From an uncultured Dehalococcoidia bacterium (lineage in GTDB: Bacteria; Chloroflexota; Dehalococcoidia; GIF9; UBA5629): DNA of 41,973 bases. Numbering within the stretch: position 1 is the first letter of the stretch; each line of letters begins with the position of its first letter. The position numbers were made by a program, and so were the translations under genes. The DNA lies in NCBI GenBank assembly GCA_937975645.1, contig CALJTV010000014.1, forward strand, positions 1-41,973, in the 5' to 3' direction. Below are positions 33,085 through 41,795 of this stretch, one piece after another. The notes beneath the pieces were generated by a model that saw nothing but the letters and a program-made list of their open reading frames with translations, was not told the origin of the DNA and made no database searches.

Positions 33085-33926
33085 AATGTTGCCTCCTTCC
33101 GTCTAGCGCACCAGCACTGTATGTTCACAGCCACGGGGAGGCTGGCTATGTGGGTGGGGAAAACTTCAGCGTGGACTGCCAGCGCCGTAATTCTGCCACC
33201 ATAGCCCATTGCCCCGATACCCAGGTTGTTGATGCGCTTCAAAATTTCCCTTTCCAGTTCAGCGACTTCAGGGTCTGGGTTAGGTTCTCCGACTCTGCGC
33301 AATAGTGCTTTCTTGGCTATTGCCATGGCTTTATCGGTGGTACCACCTATGCCAATGCCCACTATTATTGGCGGGCAGGGGTTGCTGCCCGATTCCTCCA
33401 CAAGGTTCACAACGAAGTCAATGATACCTTCGCGACCTTTCGCCGGTGGCAGCACCGTGAGCCTGGAGCAATTTTCCGAGCCGCCCCCTTTGGGCATCAC
33501 GGCGATTTTTATTTTGTCTCCGGGGATGATTTCAGTATGTATAACGGCGGGTGTATTGTCCTTAGTGTTGACGCGCGCCGAAAACGGCTGTCTCACCATC
33601 GATTTTCTCAAGTAGCCTTTATCGTAAGCCTGGCGCACACCCTCGTTTATACATTCCTCCAGGTTGCCACCTGTTATGTGCACGTCTTGCCCGATGTCAA
33701 GAAACACCACTGCTGTCCCGGTATCTTGACATAATGGGATCCCCTCACTGGCGGCGATACGGACATTTTCGAGCATTTTGTCCAGTACGTCTCTGGCTAC
33801 CGGTGACTCTTCTTGTACCCTTGACCGTTCCAATGCCTCGAGCACATCTTCTGGAAGGTGAAGACAAGCTTCTAGAAACATGTTAGAGATAGTTTCTGTT
33901 ATTGTCTTGCAATCTATCTGGCGCAT
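33081..33926 (-). CDS. Class I fumarate hydratase, alpha (N-terminal) subunit
   Basis: 281 residues. Carries the oxygen-sensitive [4Fe-4S] cluster: C66 in IPLCQDTGTAVVF, C153 in GGGSENCSRL, C184 in SNPCPPIIVG. GYGGRITALAVHAE near the end is also typical. It forms the active enzyme with the beta subunit encoded 3.4 kb downstream. It lies 6 bp after mdh, so malate formed here would pass to the neighbouring enzyme. Tartrate dehydratase alpha is the only close alternative. Confidence 0.94.
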   Translation of the reverse strand: MRQIDCKTITETISNMFLEACLHLPEDVLEALERSRVQEESPVARDVLDKMLENVRIAASEGIPLCQDTGTAVVFLDIGQDVHITGGNLEECINEGVRQAYDKGYLRKSMVRQPFSARVNTKDNTPAVIHTEIIPGDKIKIAVMPKGGGSENCSRLTVLPPAKGREGIIDFVVNLVEESGSNPCPPIIVGIGIGGTTDKAMAIAKKALLRRVGEPNPDPEVAELEREILKRINNLGIGAMGYGGRITALAVHAEVFPTHIASLPVAVNIQCWCARRKEATL

Positions 33927-33932
33927 TACAAT

Positions 33933-34862
33933 TCACTCCAGATTCATAATTTTCACCAGTTCCCGCACGGCTTCAGCCGATTTCTTGAGAGCAGCACTTT
34001 CCTCCGGCGTTAGCTTTAGCTCGATTATTTGCTCAACACCGTTTCTGCCCAGTTTTACCGGCACGCCGACAACCACGCCCTTGATGCCGTATTCCCCATC
34101 CAGATATACTGCGCAGGGCAGTATCCTCTTTTTGTCAAGCAGAACAGACTCCACCATTTGTTCGGTTGCTGCCGCCGGTGCATAGAATGCACTTCCTGTC
34201 TTTAGCAGGGCAACTATCTCGCCACCCCCTTTAACTGTCCGCTCTACAATGCTGTCAATCTTTTCTCTGGGCAAGAGTTCAGTAAGGGGGACATTGCCTA
34301 CCGTTGTCAACCTGGGGATGGCCACCATGGTATCGCCATGTCCGCCCAAGATGCAGGCATGGACATCTTGAGCCGAGACATTTAGCTCCTGAGCTATAAA
34401 TGTCCTGAATCTGGCAGTGTCGAGAATACCTGACTGTCCGAAGACACGACTTCTGGGGAATTTGCTAATATGGAGGGCTAGCTGTGTCATCGCGTCCAAC
34501 GGATTGGCTACCATAATGATAATGCAGTTGGGCGAGTATTTGACCGCCTGTTCAGTGACCGATTTGACGATGTTCATGTTGGTGAGGACGAGATCGTCGC
34601 GGCTCATCCCAGGCTTTCGGGGGACGCCGGAGGTGATTACCACTATATCGGAGCCAGCAGTTTCCTCGTAAGAATTTGTCCCGATGACTTTGGCATCGGA
34701 ACCGATGATCGGGCCACTTTGTAACATGTCGAGCCCTTTACCTTGGGGCAGTCCTTCCACTATGTCCACAATGACCACATCTGCATAGCCTTTTTCAGCT
34801 ATACGCTGGGCAAGGGTTGCCCCTACATTTCCAGCACCGATTACAGTCACTTTTGCGCGCAT
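33933..34862 (-). CDS. mdh: Malate dehydrogenase (LDH-like type)
   Basis: 309 residues. NAD-binding [13 protein letters not shown], substrate specificity loop [13 protein letters not shown] with arginine at the malate/oxaloacetate-discriminating position, ANPLDAMT, and the catalytic LGGHGDTMV histidine. It belongs to the LDH-like tetrameric MDH group common in Chloroflexota. It oxidises malate to oxaloacetate with NAD, or the reverse. SD AAGGAGG; 10 bp after icd. Confidence 0.96.
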   Translation of the reverse strand: MRAKVTVIGAGNVGATLAQRIAEKGYADVVIVDIVEGLPQGKGLDMLQSGPIIGSDAKVIGTNSYEETAGSDIVVITSGVPRKPGMSRDDLVLTNMNIVKSVTEQAVKYSPNCIIIMVANPLDAMTQLALHISKFPRSRVFGQSGILDTARFRTFIAQELNVSAQDVHACILGGHGDTMVAIPRLTTVGNVPLTELLPREKIDSIVERTVKGGGEIVALLKTGSAFYAPAAATEQMVESVLLDKKRILPCAVYLDGEYGIKGVVVGVPVKLGRNGVEQIIELKLTPEESAALKKSAEAVRELVKIMNLE

Positions 34863-34872
34863 CTCGCCCTCC

Positions 34873-35955
34873 TTAGGCTGTTTTCATTTTACCGATAACG
34901 GCGTCCGCGACCTCAGAAGTGGTGGACGCCGGCTGGTTCCGGTCAGGCTTCAAATCGTAGGTGACTGTTTTGCCCTCCTGGATAACTGCAGCTATTGCCT
35001 TTTCCATCCTGTTTGCTTTTTCATTTTCACCGAGGTGACGGAGCATGAGAACGGCAGAAAGCATCATTGCCATCGGGTTGACTTTGTTTTGTCCGGTGTA
35101 TTTTGGGGCACTACCATGTGTCGGCTCGAAGACAGCGACATCATCACCAATATTTGCACCTGGGGCTAAGCCAAGACCGCCTATAAGTCCAGCACAAAGA
35201 TCGGAGACGATATCGCCGTACAGGTTCGGCAGAACGATAACATCGTACTGCTGGGGAGCTCGAACCAGCCTCATGCAGAGGGCGTCGATGACCACGTCTT
35301 CAAATTCTATGTCTGGGTAGTCTTTTGCCACCTCGCGGGCTACAGCTAGGAAGAGCCCATCGGAGAACTTCATGATGTTTGCTTTGTGGGCGGCGGTGAC
35401 CTTTTTCCTCCCATGGGTGTGGGCGTACTCGAAGGCGAATTTGACGATGCGCCTCGACGCAGTTTCGGAGATTACCTTAAGGCTGAACCCGCTGTTCTCT
35501 CTTAACTTCTCTCCTGAGCTTCTTGCTACCAGTTCAGACAGTTGTTTTGCCTCCTGGCTCCCTTTGGCGAATTCTATGCCGCTATACAGGTCCTCGGTGT
35601 TTTCTCTGACCACTACGATGTCGACATTCTGGAATAAGGTGGGTGCCCCGGCGTATGTTTTGCAGGGGCGGAGGCAGGCATATAAGTCTAGACTTTTCCT
35701 CAAGGCTACATTCACGCTGCGAAAGCCACTACCAATGGGTGTAGTTACCGGGCCCTTCAACGCTACTCTATTTCTTTTTATGGACTCGAGGACGGTCTCT
35801 GGCAAGGGTGTGCCAAATTTGTCTTGGGCTTGTTGCCCCACTATATGGACGTCCCATTCAAATTTGAGTCCGGTGGCTTCCAAGACCTTTACGGTTGCCT
35901 CTGTAATCTCCGGTCCTATACCGTCTCCGGGGAGAAGCGTTATGTGGTAGGCCAT
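34873..35955 (-). CDS. icd: Isocitrate dehydrogenase, probably NADP-dependent
   Basis: 360 residues, shorter than E. coli Icd (416) and in the size class of IDH3/IMDH-like enzymes. [10 protein letters not shown] start, phosphate/isocitrate loop [47 protein letters not shown]. The cofactor segment reads [12 protein letters not shown] with K285 and Y286, the lysine-tyrosine pair that marks NADP enzymes (E. coli K344/Y345), where NAD enzymes have Asp-Ile. NADP is therefore predicted despite the IDH3-like frame. No SD; a TATAAT box is 11 bp before the ATG, so it may also be made from a leaderless internal transcript. Confidence 0.93.
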   Translation of the reverse strand: MAYHITLLPGDGIGPEITEATVKVLEATGLKFEWDVHIVGQQAQDKFGTPLPETVLESIKRNRVALKGPVTTPIGSGFRSVNVALRKSLDLYACLRPCKTYAGAPTLFQNVDIVVVRENTEDLYSGIEFAKGSQEAKQLSELVARSSGEKLRENSGFSLKVISETASRRIVKFAFEYAHTHGRKKVTAAHKANIMKFSDGLFLAVAREVAKDYPDIEFEDVVIDALCMRLVRAPQQYDVIVLPNLYGDIVSDLCAGLIGGLGLAPGANIGDDVAVFEPTHGSAPKYTGQNKVNPMAMMLSAVLMLRHLGENEKANRMEKAIAAVIQEGKTVTYDLKPDRNQPASTTSEVADAVIGKMKTA

Positions 35956-35966
35956 AGCTGTGACTT

Positions 35967-35996
35967 ATTATAGCTTAAAATCGCCATACTTGTTGA
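35967..35996 (-). promoter_or_regulatory. Putative internal promoter before icd (leaderless type)
   Basis: On the minus strand TCAACA (35991-35996), an 18-bp spacer and a perfect TATAAT (35967-35972), inside the 3' end of the aconitase small-subunit gene. The icd ATG follows after 11 bp. It could give extra icd, mdh, fumarase and sdh expression independent of the upstream carboxylase genes. Confidence 0.4.
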
Positions 35997-36474
35997 TATA
36001 AGGGATGAGTCCTCCCTCTTTCATAATATTCAGCATTACTTCAGGGATTTTGCCGAAGGTGAGCTTGATACCAGAGGTGAGGTTGGTTATTGTCCCTGCT
36101 GCGAGATCAACTTCTATTTCATCGCCATCATTGATCATATCGGTATCGCATATCAGCACAGGGAGACCTTGGTTTATGGCATTACGGAAAAATATTCTGG
36201 CAACAGACTTTGCCAAGATGGCGCTAATCCCAACCATTTTGATGACCACGGCTGCGTGCTCGCGACTGGAGCCGAGTCCAAAATTTTTGCCGGCGACGAG
36301 AAAGTCGCCTGGCCGTACTCTTGAGAGGAAGGTGGGGTCGGCATCCTCCATCACGTGTTTGGCTAGCTCCGGTAGGTTACTCCGGAGGTGTGCGTATTTG
36401 CCTGGCACTATGTGGTCTGTGGAGATACCATCCCCGAATTTATGCGCTCTGCCTTTCATAACCGTGAAAATCAT
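35968..36474 (-). CDS. Aconitase/isopropylmalate dehydratase family, small subunit
   Basis: 168 residues, LeuD-like swivelling domain. GKYAHLR is in the substrate-specificity loop and GKNFGLGSSREHAAVVIKMVGISAILAKSVARIFFRNAINQGLPVL is the conserved core. Position next to icd and mdh suggests citrate/isocitrate as substrates; LeuD or homoaconitase activity cannot be excluded from sequence, and no leucine genes are nearby. Its start overlaps the large-subunit stop by 4 bp. Confidence 0.88.
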   Translation of the reverse strand: MIFTVMKGRAHKFGDGISTDHIVPGKYAHLRSNLPELAKHVMEDADPTFLSRVRPGDFLVAGKNFGLGSSREHAAVVIKMVGISAILAKSVARIFFRNAINQGLPVLICDTDMINDGDEIEVDLAAGTITNLTSGIKLTFGKIPEVMLNIMKEGGLIPYINKYGDFKL

Positions 36475-37727
36475 TTAACAAGCCCCCTGGGGTCGGTGAT
36501 TTCGCCAGTTATAGCAGAGGCTGCGGCTGTTGCCGGACTTGCCAGGTAGATCAATGCCTCCGGGTTACCCATTCTACCTTTGAAGTTACGGTTAGCTGTG
36601 GAGAGACAGACTTCGTTGTCTCCCAGTGCACCCTGATGGACCCCAAGACAGGCAGCGCATCCGGGTGGTACCAGAATAGCCCCGGCGTTGACTAAGATTT
36701 CGACATACCCCGCTTTAATCGCATCTAGGAGCACCTTTCGTGAAGCTGGGGCTACTATCAGTCTAACGTTGGGATGGCATTTTTTGCCTTCAAGGATTTT
36801 GGCAGCTATGGCGATATCCTCAAGACGGCCATTGGTACAAGTACCGATAAAGACCTGGTCGATCTTGGCGCCGGCTAGTGTTTGCACGGGGGCGACATTA
36901 TCAACAGAATGTGGCATAGCCACCATGGGCTCGAGCTTGCTGATGTCAATAGCGATTGTCTGCTCGTAAGTAGCGTCATCGTCTGGGTGGAGCGCCACAT
37001 AGTTTCTGCCTCTCCCTTGTTTTCGTAAGAATTCTTTGGTGACGTGGTCACTGGGGAACACTCCAACCTTGGCACCTGCCTCCACAGCCATGTTAGCCAC
37101 GGTCAAGCGTTGTGAAATAGCCATGTGAGAGACAGCGTCACCGACAAATTCGAGGGCTTTGTAGGTGGCACCATCGGCACCGATTGTGCCGATAAGGTGG
37201 AGTATCAAGTCTTTAGAGCTAACAAACTTTTGGAACCTGCCAGTGAGGCTTATTTTGAAGGACTCGGGGACACGGAACCACGTTTTACCCAGGGCAAAGA
37301 CGACAGCTACGTCGGAAGAGCCCATCCCAGTAGCGAACGCCCCCAGCCCCCCCGCGGTTACTGTATGCGAGTCGGCACCAACAATGACTTCGCCGGGGCT
37401 GGCTAATTTTTCTGCCACCAGTTGGTGGCATATGCCACTTCCAGGTTCAAAAAAGAGGCAGCCAGTCTCTCGAGCGAACTGGCGCAGGAAGTGGTGGTCA
37501 TTTGAGAACTGGCGGTTAGGGCTGGGTACAGCATGGTCGACGAAAATGACAGTCCTTTCTGGGCTGGCGAGCCCAGTTTTTTTGCTCTCTCTGAACTGCC
37601 TTATGGTCAGTGTGCCAGTAGTGTCCTGCACAAACACCCAGTCTACAGCCGCGATGACCATATCTCCAGCCCGGGCATCGGTGCCAGATTTCTGACTGAG
37701 AATTTTTTCGCTGAGTGTCTTTCCCAT
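36471..37727 (-). CDS. Aconitase/isopropylmalate dehydratase family, large subunit
   Basis: 418 residues, LeuC/HacA-type. The [4Fe-4S] ligands are C297 (FIGTCTNGRLED), C357 and C360 (PPGCAACLG). VGADSHTVTAGGLGAFATGMGSSDVA is the conserved core. This is the short two-subunit form, unlike the 750-900 residue AcnA/AcnB aconitases. Given its place directly before icd I predict isomerisation of citrate to isocitrate, though isopropylmalate isomerase or homoaconitase is possible. ATG directly abuts the pycB stop. Confidence 0.9.
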   Translation of the reverse strand: MGKTLSEKILSQKSGTDARAGDMVIAAVDWVFVQDTTGTLTIRQFRESKKTGLASPERTVIFVDHAVPSPNRQFSNDHHFLRQFARETGCLFFEPGSGICHQLVAEKLASPGEVIVGADSHTVTAGGLGAFATGMGSSDVAVVFALGKTWFRVPESFKISLTGRFQKFVSSKDLILHLIGTIGADGATYKALEFVGDAVSHMAISQRLTVANMAVEAGAKVGVFPSDHVTKEFLRKQGRGRNYVALHPDDDATYEQTIAIDISKLEPMVAMPHSVDNVAPVQTLAGAKIDQVFIGTCTNGRLEDIAIAAKILEGKKCHPNVRLIVAPASRKVLLDAIKAGYVEILVNAGAILVPPGCAACLGVHQGALGDNEVCLSTANRNFKGRMGNPEALIYLASPATAAASAITGEITDPRGLVK

Positions 37728-39671
37728 CTATGTCTGTGTGATCACGGCAAGGACAGCACCACCGCTGACCTTATCACCAGCTTTGAAGTTTATCGACTTG
37801 ATCCTTCCGCTGACTGGAGCAACGATCTCATTTTCCATTTTCATGGCTTCAAGGATCACCACTGCTGTGCCAGCCTGAACATTATCGCCTTCTTTTACTA
37901 GATAACGCACAATCGTGCCGGGGATCGGTGCTACCACAGGTGTGTCACCGGGAGCCATTGCTGCTTCTGCGGGCTTTTCTTTCGCCTTTTCCGCGATAGG
38001 TGCGGCTGCTTGCGGTGTGGCAGGTTGTACCACTGCTGGTTGTGGTGTCGAGGGGAGCGTGGGTGGTGACGGCGGTGCCGTCGTGACTCCTATAGGGTCC
38101 ACTTCAACTTTGTAATACTCATCACCGATGAAGACGTTGAATGAACGCACGAACGGCCCTTTGACAGGCGCCTTGGCTTCTACCTTTTCAACCAATAGCC
38201 CAGCTTTAGCTTTTTTAATAAGTTCGTCCTCACGCTTTATGTCCTCAAGTGTCTTTGGCTTGGTCTCAGGTGGTGGCGTTTCAAGCCCGTATTTCCATCT
38301 TAGAAAGCGCATACCCGTTGTGGGATAAAGGGCATAGATAAGCACGTCGCCGATATCCTTGGCAATGTCCTTGGTCGCCTCTTTCGCCTTCTCCAGCTCT
38401 GGCTCGATGACATCTGCAGGACGGCAAGTGATCGGTTGGTTGCCTCTTTCATAGCCCTTGAGCACGATCTCTTGTACCTCGGGGTCGATTGGTGCTGGGG
38501 GCTTACCATATAGACCGTAGACGTAGTCTCTCGTCTCCTTGGCGATCATCTTGTACCTACCAAAGAGGACATTCAGCACTGCCTGTACCCCCACTATCTG
38601 GCTGGTGGGGGTTACCAGCGGTGGATAGCCAAGTTCTTTTCTTGTCTTGGGGAGTTCGGCGTAGACTTCTGGCAGGCGGTCGAGCGCGTTGGCTTCTTTT
38701 AGCTGTGCTACCATGTTGCTGAACATGCCGCCGGGAATTTGGTGCCAGAGGACACCGGTGTCGATTACAGAGAATTTTGTCGTGTCCATGTAGTCGCGGT
38801 ACTTAGGTGTGATCGATTCAAAGTATTCCCCCAGTTTGAGAAGGTGTTCTAGGTTGAGCCCTGTATCTCTGGAAGAGCCGCGGAGAGCCACAACGATCGG
38901 TTCGATGGCTGGGTGGGCGGTGCGCAGTGCCCACGGGGCAATGCAGGTGTCGACTAAGTCAACGCCGGCTTCGATAGCCTTCAAATAGCTCATATAAGCC
39001 ATGCCGCTGGTGAAGTGACTATGTAAGTCAACTGGTATCTTCAATGTTTGCTTCAGCGCCTTTACTAGCTCATAGGCATCGTCCGGAGCAATAAGTCCAG
39101 CCATGTCTTTGATGCAGAGGCTATCTGCACCCATGTCCTGGATGACAAGTGCTTTTTTGATGTAATAATCTAGGTTATATACCGGCCCCCCCATCTTGGC
39201 TTCAGTGAGCGAGTAGCATATCGTACCCTGAATATGTTTACCTTTGTCCTTAATCGCTTTGAAGGCGGTCTCAAAATTGCGTTCGTCGTTCAGTGCGTCA
39301 AACACACGGAAAACGTCGATGCCGCAGTCGGCGGCGTGGTGTACGAAAGCGGTGACCACATCGTCTGCATAGTTCCTGTAGCCGACCAGGTTTTGTCCGC
39401 GCAGAAGCATCTGTAGCCTGGTGTTGGGCATAAGTTTTTTGAGGACGCGGATCCGCTCCCAAGGGTCTTCATTCAAGAACCTAGTCATGACATCGAATGT
39501 AGCGCCGCCCCACACTTCCATAGACCAGAAGCCGACCTTGTCCATTTCCGGCGCGATAGCCGCGAGGTCGTCAGTCCTTACTCTAGTGGCGAACAGTGAC
39601 TGATGACCATCGCGGAATGTAAGGTCGGTAATCTTCAAAGGGCTGTTATCTGACTTTCTTACTGGACTCAT
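37728..39671 (-). CDS. pycB: Pyruvate/oxaloacetate carboxyltransferase with fused biotin carrier domain
   Basis: 647 residues. Carboxyltransferase barrel about 10-300 with TDLTFRDGHQSL (metal ligand D21), K188 in CIKDMAGL (the carboxylated lysine) and H217/H219 in DLHSHFTSG. A conserved helical domain follows (to about 480), then a Pro/Ala-rich linker (about 535-580) and a biotinyl domain with EAMKMEN, biotin on K611. This equals the 5S plus 1.3S subunits of Propionibacterium transcarboxylase, or PycB/OadA. No biotin carboxylase is encoded nearby. With the neighbouring 12S-like protein it may transfer carboxyl groups between methylmalonyl-CoA and pyruvate. SD AGAGGAG. Confidence 0.93.
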   Translation of the reverse strand: MSPVRKSDNSPLKITDLTFRDGHQSLFATRVRTDDLAAIAPEMDKVGFWSMEVWGGATFDVMTRFLNEDPWERIRVLKKLMPNTRLQMLLRGQNLVGYRNYADDVVTAFVHHAADCGIDVFRVFDALNDERNFETAFKAIKDKGKHIQGTICYSLTEAKMGGPVYNLDYYIKKALVIQDMGADSLCIKDMAGLIAPDDAYELVKALKQTLKIPVDLHSHFTSGMAYMSYLKAIEAGVDLVDTCIAPWALRTAHPAIEPIVVALRGSSRDTGLNLEHLLKLGEYFESITPKYRDYMDTTKFSVIDTGVLWHQIPGGMFSNMVAQLKEANALDRLPEVYAELPKTRKELGYPPLVTPTSQIVGVQAVLNVLFGRYKMIAKETRDYVYGLYGKPPAPIDPEVQEIVLKGYERGNQPITCRPADVIEPELEKAKEATKDIAKDIGDVLIYALYPTTGMRFLRWKYGLETPPPETKPKTLEDIKREDELIKKAKAGLLVEKVEAKAPVKGPFVRSFNVFIGDEYYKVEVDPIGVTTAPPSPPTLPSTPQPAVVQPATPQAAAPIAEKAKEKPAEAAMAPGDTPVVAPIPGTIVRYLVKEGDNVQAGTAVVILEAMKMENEIVAPVSGRIKSINFKAGDKVSGGAVLAVITQT

Positions 39672-39712
39672 GCGGTGCTCCTCTGTTTTTCACTCATCGC
39701 TTTCAGATGGGC

Positions 39713-39898
39713 TCAGTGTTTGCTTTTTCTAATGAGCGGCGTAGTCCTGCGTCGCATCGCTTCTTGCAAGTGGAACAGGCGCCAAGGGCTGGGCTGGAGT
39801 TGGGGGACAGCTTTTGGTGCAGTTGTCCTAGCCTGTTCTTCCTCCTGCATATATGCGGTGACAGCGCCAATTATGGCAGCTAGCTTATTTCTCTCCAT
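39713..39898 (-). CDS. 61-residue carboxyltransferase-associated small subunit (MmdE/AccE-like, tentative)
   Basis: N-terminal helix MERNKLAAIIGAVTAYMQEEEQ, a Pro/Ala/Thr linker, and a basic end SPWRLFHLQEAMRRRTTPLIRKS. The layout of helix, flexible linker and W-R-L...MR-R tail, and its place between a carboxyltransferase gene and a biotin-carrier gene, fit the very small accessory subunits found with methylmalonyl-CoA decarboxylases and acyl-CoA carboxylases, which stabilise the complex. I recognise the pattern rather than a specific family. It starts 6 bp after the mmdA stop with no SD, so translational coupling is likely. Confidence 0.65.
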   Translation of the reverse strand: MERNKLAAIIGAVTAYMQEEEQARTTAPKAVPQLQPSPWRLFHLQEAMRRRTTPLIRKSKH

Positions 39899-39904
39899 AG
39901 TGTA

Positions 39905-41482
39905 CTATAGCGGTATGTTGCCATGCTTTTTTGGGGGGTTGGTATCGGCTTTATCACGAAGCATCTCAAGGGCTCTTATTATCTTGGGTCGGGTGAGCCT
40001 TGGGTCGATGACGTCATCGATGTAACCTCTACTTGCTGCCATGTAGGGGTTGGCAAATTTGTCACGGTATTCAGCTATAAGTCCCTGTCTGGTTTCCTCG
40101 GGGTTCTGCGCTTTCGCTATCGAATCTCTGAATATGATGTTCACTGCCCCGTCTGGTCCCATGACGGCGATTTCGGCACTGGGCCAAGCGTAATTTATGT
40201 CACCTCTCAGGCTTTTGCTGCTCATAACGATATAGGCACCACCATAGGCTTTGCGGACTATCACACTGATCTTGGGTACGGTAGCCTCGGCGTAAGCATA
40301 AAGGAACTTGGCGCCGTGCCTGATTATGCCGCGGTGTTCCTGCTCTGCACCTGGCATGTACCCGGGTACGTCGACCAAGGTTACTAGCGGTATATTGAAG
40401 CAGTCGCAGAACCGGACAAATCTGGCACCTTTGTCCGAAGCGTCAACATCGATGACCCCGGCGTAGACTGATGGTTGCTGAGCCACTATACCGACGGTAT
40501 GTCCACCCATGCGGGCAAAACCCACTATTAGGTTGGGGGCGAATAGCTGGTGTACCTCCATGAAATCGGCGTTGTCGACGATGCTGTAGATCACCTTCTT
40601 CATGTCATATGTTTTGTTGGGGTCATCAGGTACGATATGCAGGAGCTCTTCGGCGCTACGGTTGGGGTCATCGCCCGTGTCCACGAACGGTGGTTCTTCC
40701 ATATTGTTCTGCGGCAAAAAGCTGAGGAGACGACGCACCATCTGGAAACATTGTTGTTCGTCGTCTGCCACAAAGTGGCAGTTGCCGCTCTTGGTGGCAT
40801 GTGCAATGGCACCGCCGAGTTCCTCAAGGCTAATCTCCTCACCAGTGACTGCTTTGATCACCGCTGGACCGGTGATGTACATCTGCCCTATACCTTTGAC
40901 CATGAAAATAAAATCGGTTATCGCAGGCGAGTAGACAGCGCCACCGGCGCAAGGTCCTGCGATTACAGAGACCTGTGGGATCACGCCGGAGTATATGGTA
41001 TTGCGCATGAAGATATCGCCGTAGCCCACAAGGCTGTCCACCCCCTCCTGGATGCGGGCTCCCCCGGAATCAAGAATTCCTATGATAGGTGCTCCGGTTC
41101 TTGCAGCCAGGTCCATTACTTTGCAGATTTTTTCCGAGGCAACTTTTGATAGTGAACCACCGAAGATGGTGAAGTCCTGTGAGAACACAAAGGTGGTGCG
41201 CCCACCGATTTTGCCGTATCCGGTGACCACTGAGTCACCGAGCGGTTTTTGCTGCTCAAGTCCAAAATCGGTGCAGCGGTGGAGCGCAAATGGGTCGAGT
41301 TCTTCGAAAGTGCCCGGATCAAAAAGCAGGCTAATGCGTTCCCTGGCAGTGAGTTTGCCCCTCTTACGCTGGGCCTCAACACGCTCAGTATCCTGGCTGC
41401 CGGTTGCTTCTTGCCTCAGCCTGTTTAGTTTGGTTATTCGATCTTCCATGCTTCGGTCCATCTTCTTTAGCGGCGGATACAT
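39905..41482 (-). CDS. mmdA: Methylmalonyl/propionyl-CoA carboxyltransferase subunit (12S, MmdA/PccB-like)
   Basis: 525 residues, crotonase-like carboxyltransferase dimer. KLTARERISLLFDPGTFEEL, oxyanion segments DSGGARIQEGVDSL and GPCAGGAVYSPAITDF, and in the second half DVPGYMPGAEQEHRGIIRHGAKFLYAYAEATVPKISVIVRKAYGGAYIVM. Best matches by pattern are MmdA and PccB, i.e. methylmalonyl-CoA or propionyl-CoA. The start may be at 41482, 41461 or 41449; none has a strong SD. First gene of the carbon operon; with the biotin protein downstream it would form a transcarboxylase or decarboxylase. Confidence 0.92.
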   Translation of the reverse strand: MYPPLKKMDRSMEDRITKLNRLRQEATGSQDTERVEAQRKRGKLTARERISLLFDPGTFEELDPFALHRCTDFGLEQQKPLGDSVVTGYGKIGGRTTFVFSQDFTIFGGSLSKVASEKICKVMDLAARTGAPIIGILDSGGARIQEGVDSLVGYGDIFMRNTIYSGVIPQVSVIAGPCAGGAVYSPAITDFIFMVKGIGQMYITGPAVIKAVTGEEISLEELGGAIAHATKSGNCHFVADDEQQCFQMVRRLLSFLPQNNMEEPPFVDTGDDPNRSAEELLHIVPDDPNKTYDMKKVIYSIVDNADFMEVHQLFAPNLIVGFARMGGHTVGIVAQQPSVYAGVIDVDASDKGARFVRFCDCFNIPLVTLVDVPGYMPGAEQEHRGIIRHGAKFLYAYAEATVPKISVIVRKAYGGAYIVMSSKSLRGDINYAWPSAEIAVMGPDGAVNIIFRDSIAKAQNPEETRQGLIAEYRDKFANPYMAASRGYIDDVIDPRLTRPKIIRALEMLRDKADTNPPKKHGNIPL

Positions 41483-41502
41483 TGGGGCTCAATCAGAGAC
41501 AC

Positions 41503-41531
41503 ATTTTAGCACATTTCCTGCCTTGTGGATA
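41503..41531 (-). promoter_or_regulatory. Putative promoter of the carbon operon
   Basis: On the minus strand TATCCA (41526-41531), a 17-bp spacer and TAAAAT (41503-41508), 20 bp before the first ATG. The -10 is good and the -35 is weak. It would make a very short leader. The stretch 41532-41649 between it and the RNA candidate holds nothing I can name. Confidence 0.35.
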
Positions 41532-41649
41532 GCTATTCTTGGGTGCTATCGTGTATTTTTGTGCGTACAGGCGCCGCCATCGCACATGGTTGTCCTCACA
41601 GGGGTTGGCAGCTTTACGATAGCGGGGGCAGGATGACCGATGGTCTATA

Positions 41650-41789
41650 GAAAGCAGTCTCCCGAGTAACCTTACTTTTCCCCAGCCCACATCGCCTTCT
41701 CGCCCACCGCTCCTCCTCTGTCCTCTGGCAGAGAACAGGGGAAGCACCTCCCACCGCCCTGCTGGTTCCAAGCTTGACTACTCGGGATT
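41650..41789 (-). ncRNA. Candidate rod-shaped small RNA (6S-like architecture)
   Basis: Read on the minus strand, CCCGAGTA (41786-41779) and TACTCGGG (41668-41661) form a closing stem. Inside are CCAGC/GCTGG, then a large purine-rich internal loop, then a terminal hairpin: CTGTTCTCT (41738-41730), loop GCC, AGAGGACAG (41726-41718) with one G-U, extended by CTTCC/GGAGG. A closing stem, central bubble and terminal stem-loop is the 6S RNA plan. A consensus promoter ends exactly at its 5' end, and a CUUUCU stretch lies after the closing stem. No coding frame fits. It lacks the SRP and tmRNA signatures. Confidence 0.45.
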
Positions 41790-41795
41790 AAACCT

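Noticed and set aside
36471..37727. LeuCD of leucine synthesis
   Set aside because: Not excluded biochemically, but no leucine genes are near and the pair directly precedes icd and mdh, so an aconitase role is preferred.
41740..41772. AGGGCGGTGGGAGGTGCTTCC on the minus strand resembles the T-box sequence AGGGTGGTACCGCG
   Set aside because: The match is short, no specifier stem or terminator pair is found, and the downstream gene is a carboxyltransferase rather than an amino-acid gene. The region is better explained as a rod-shaped RNA.
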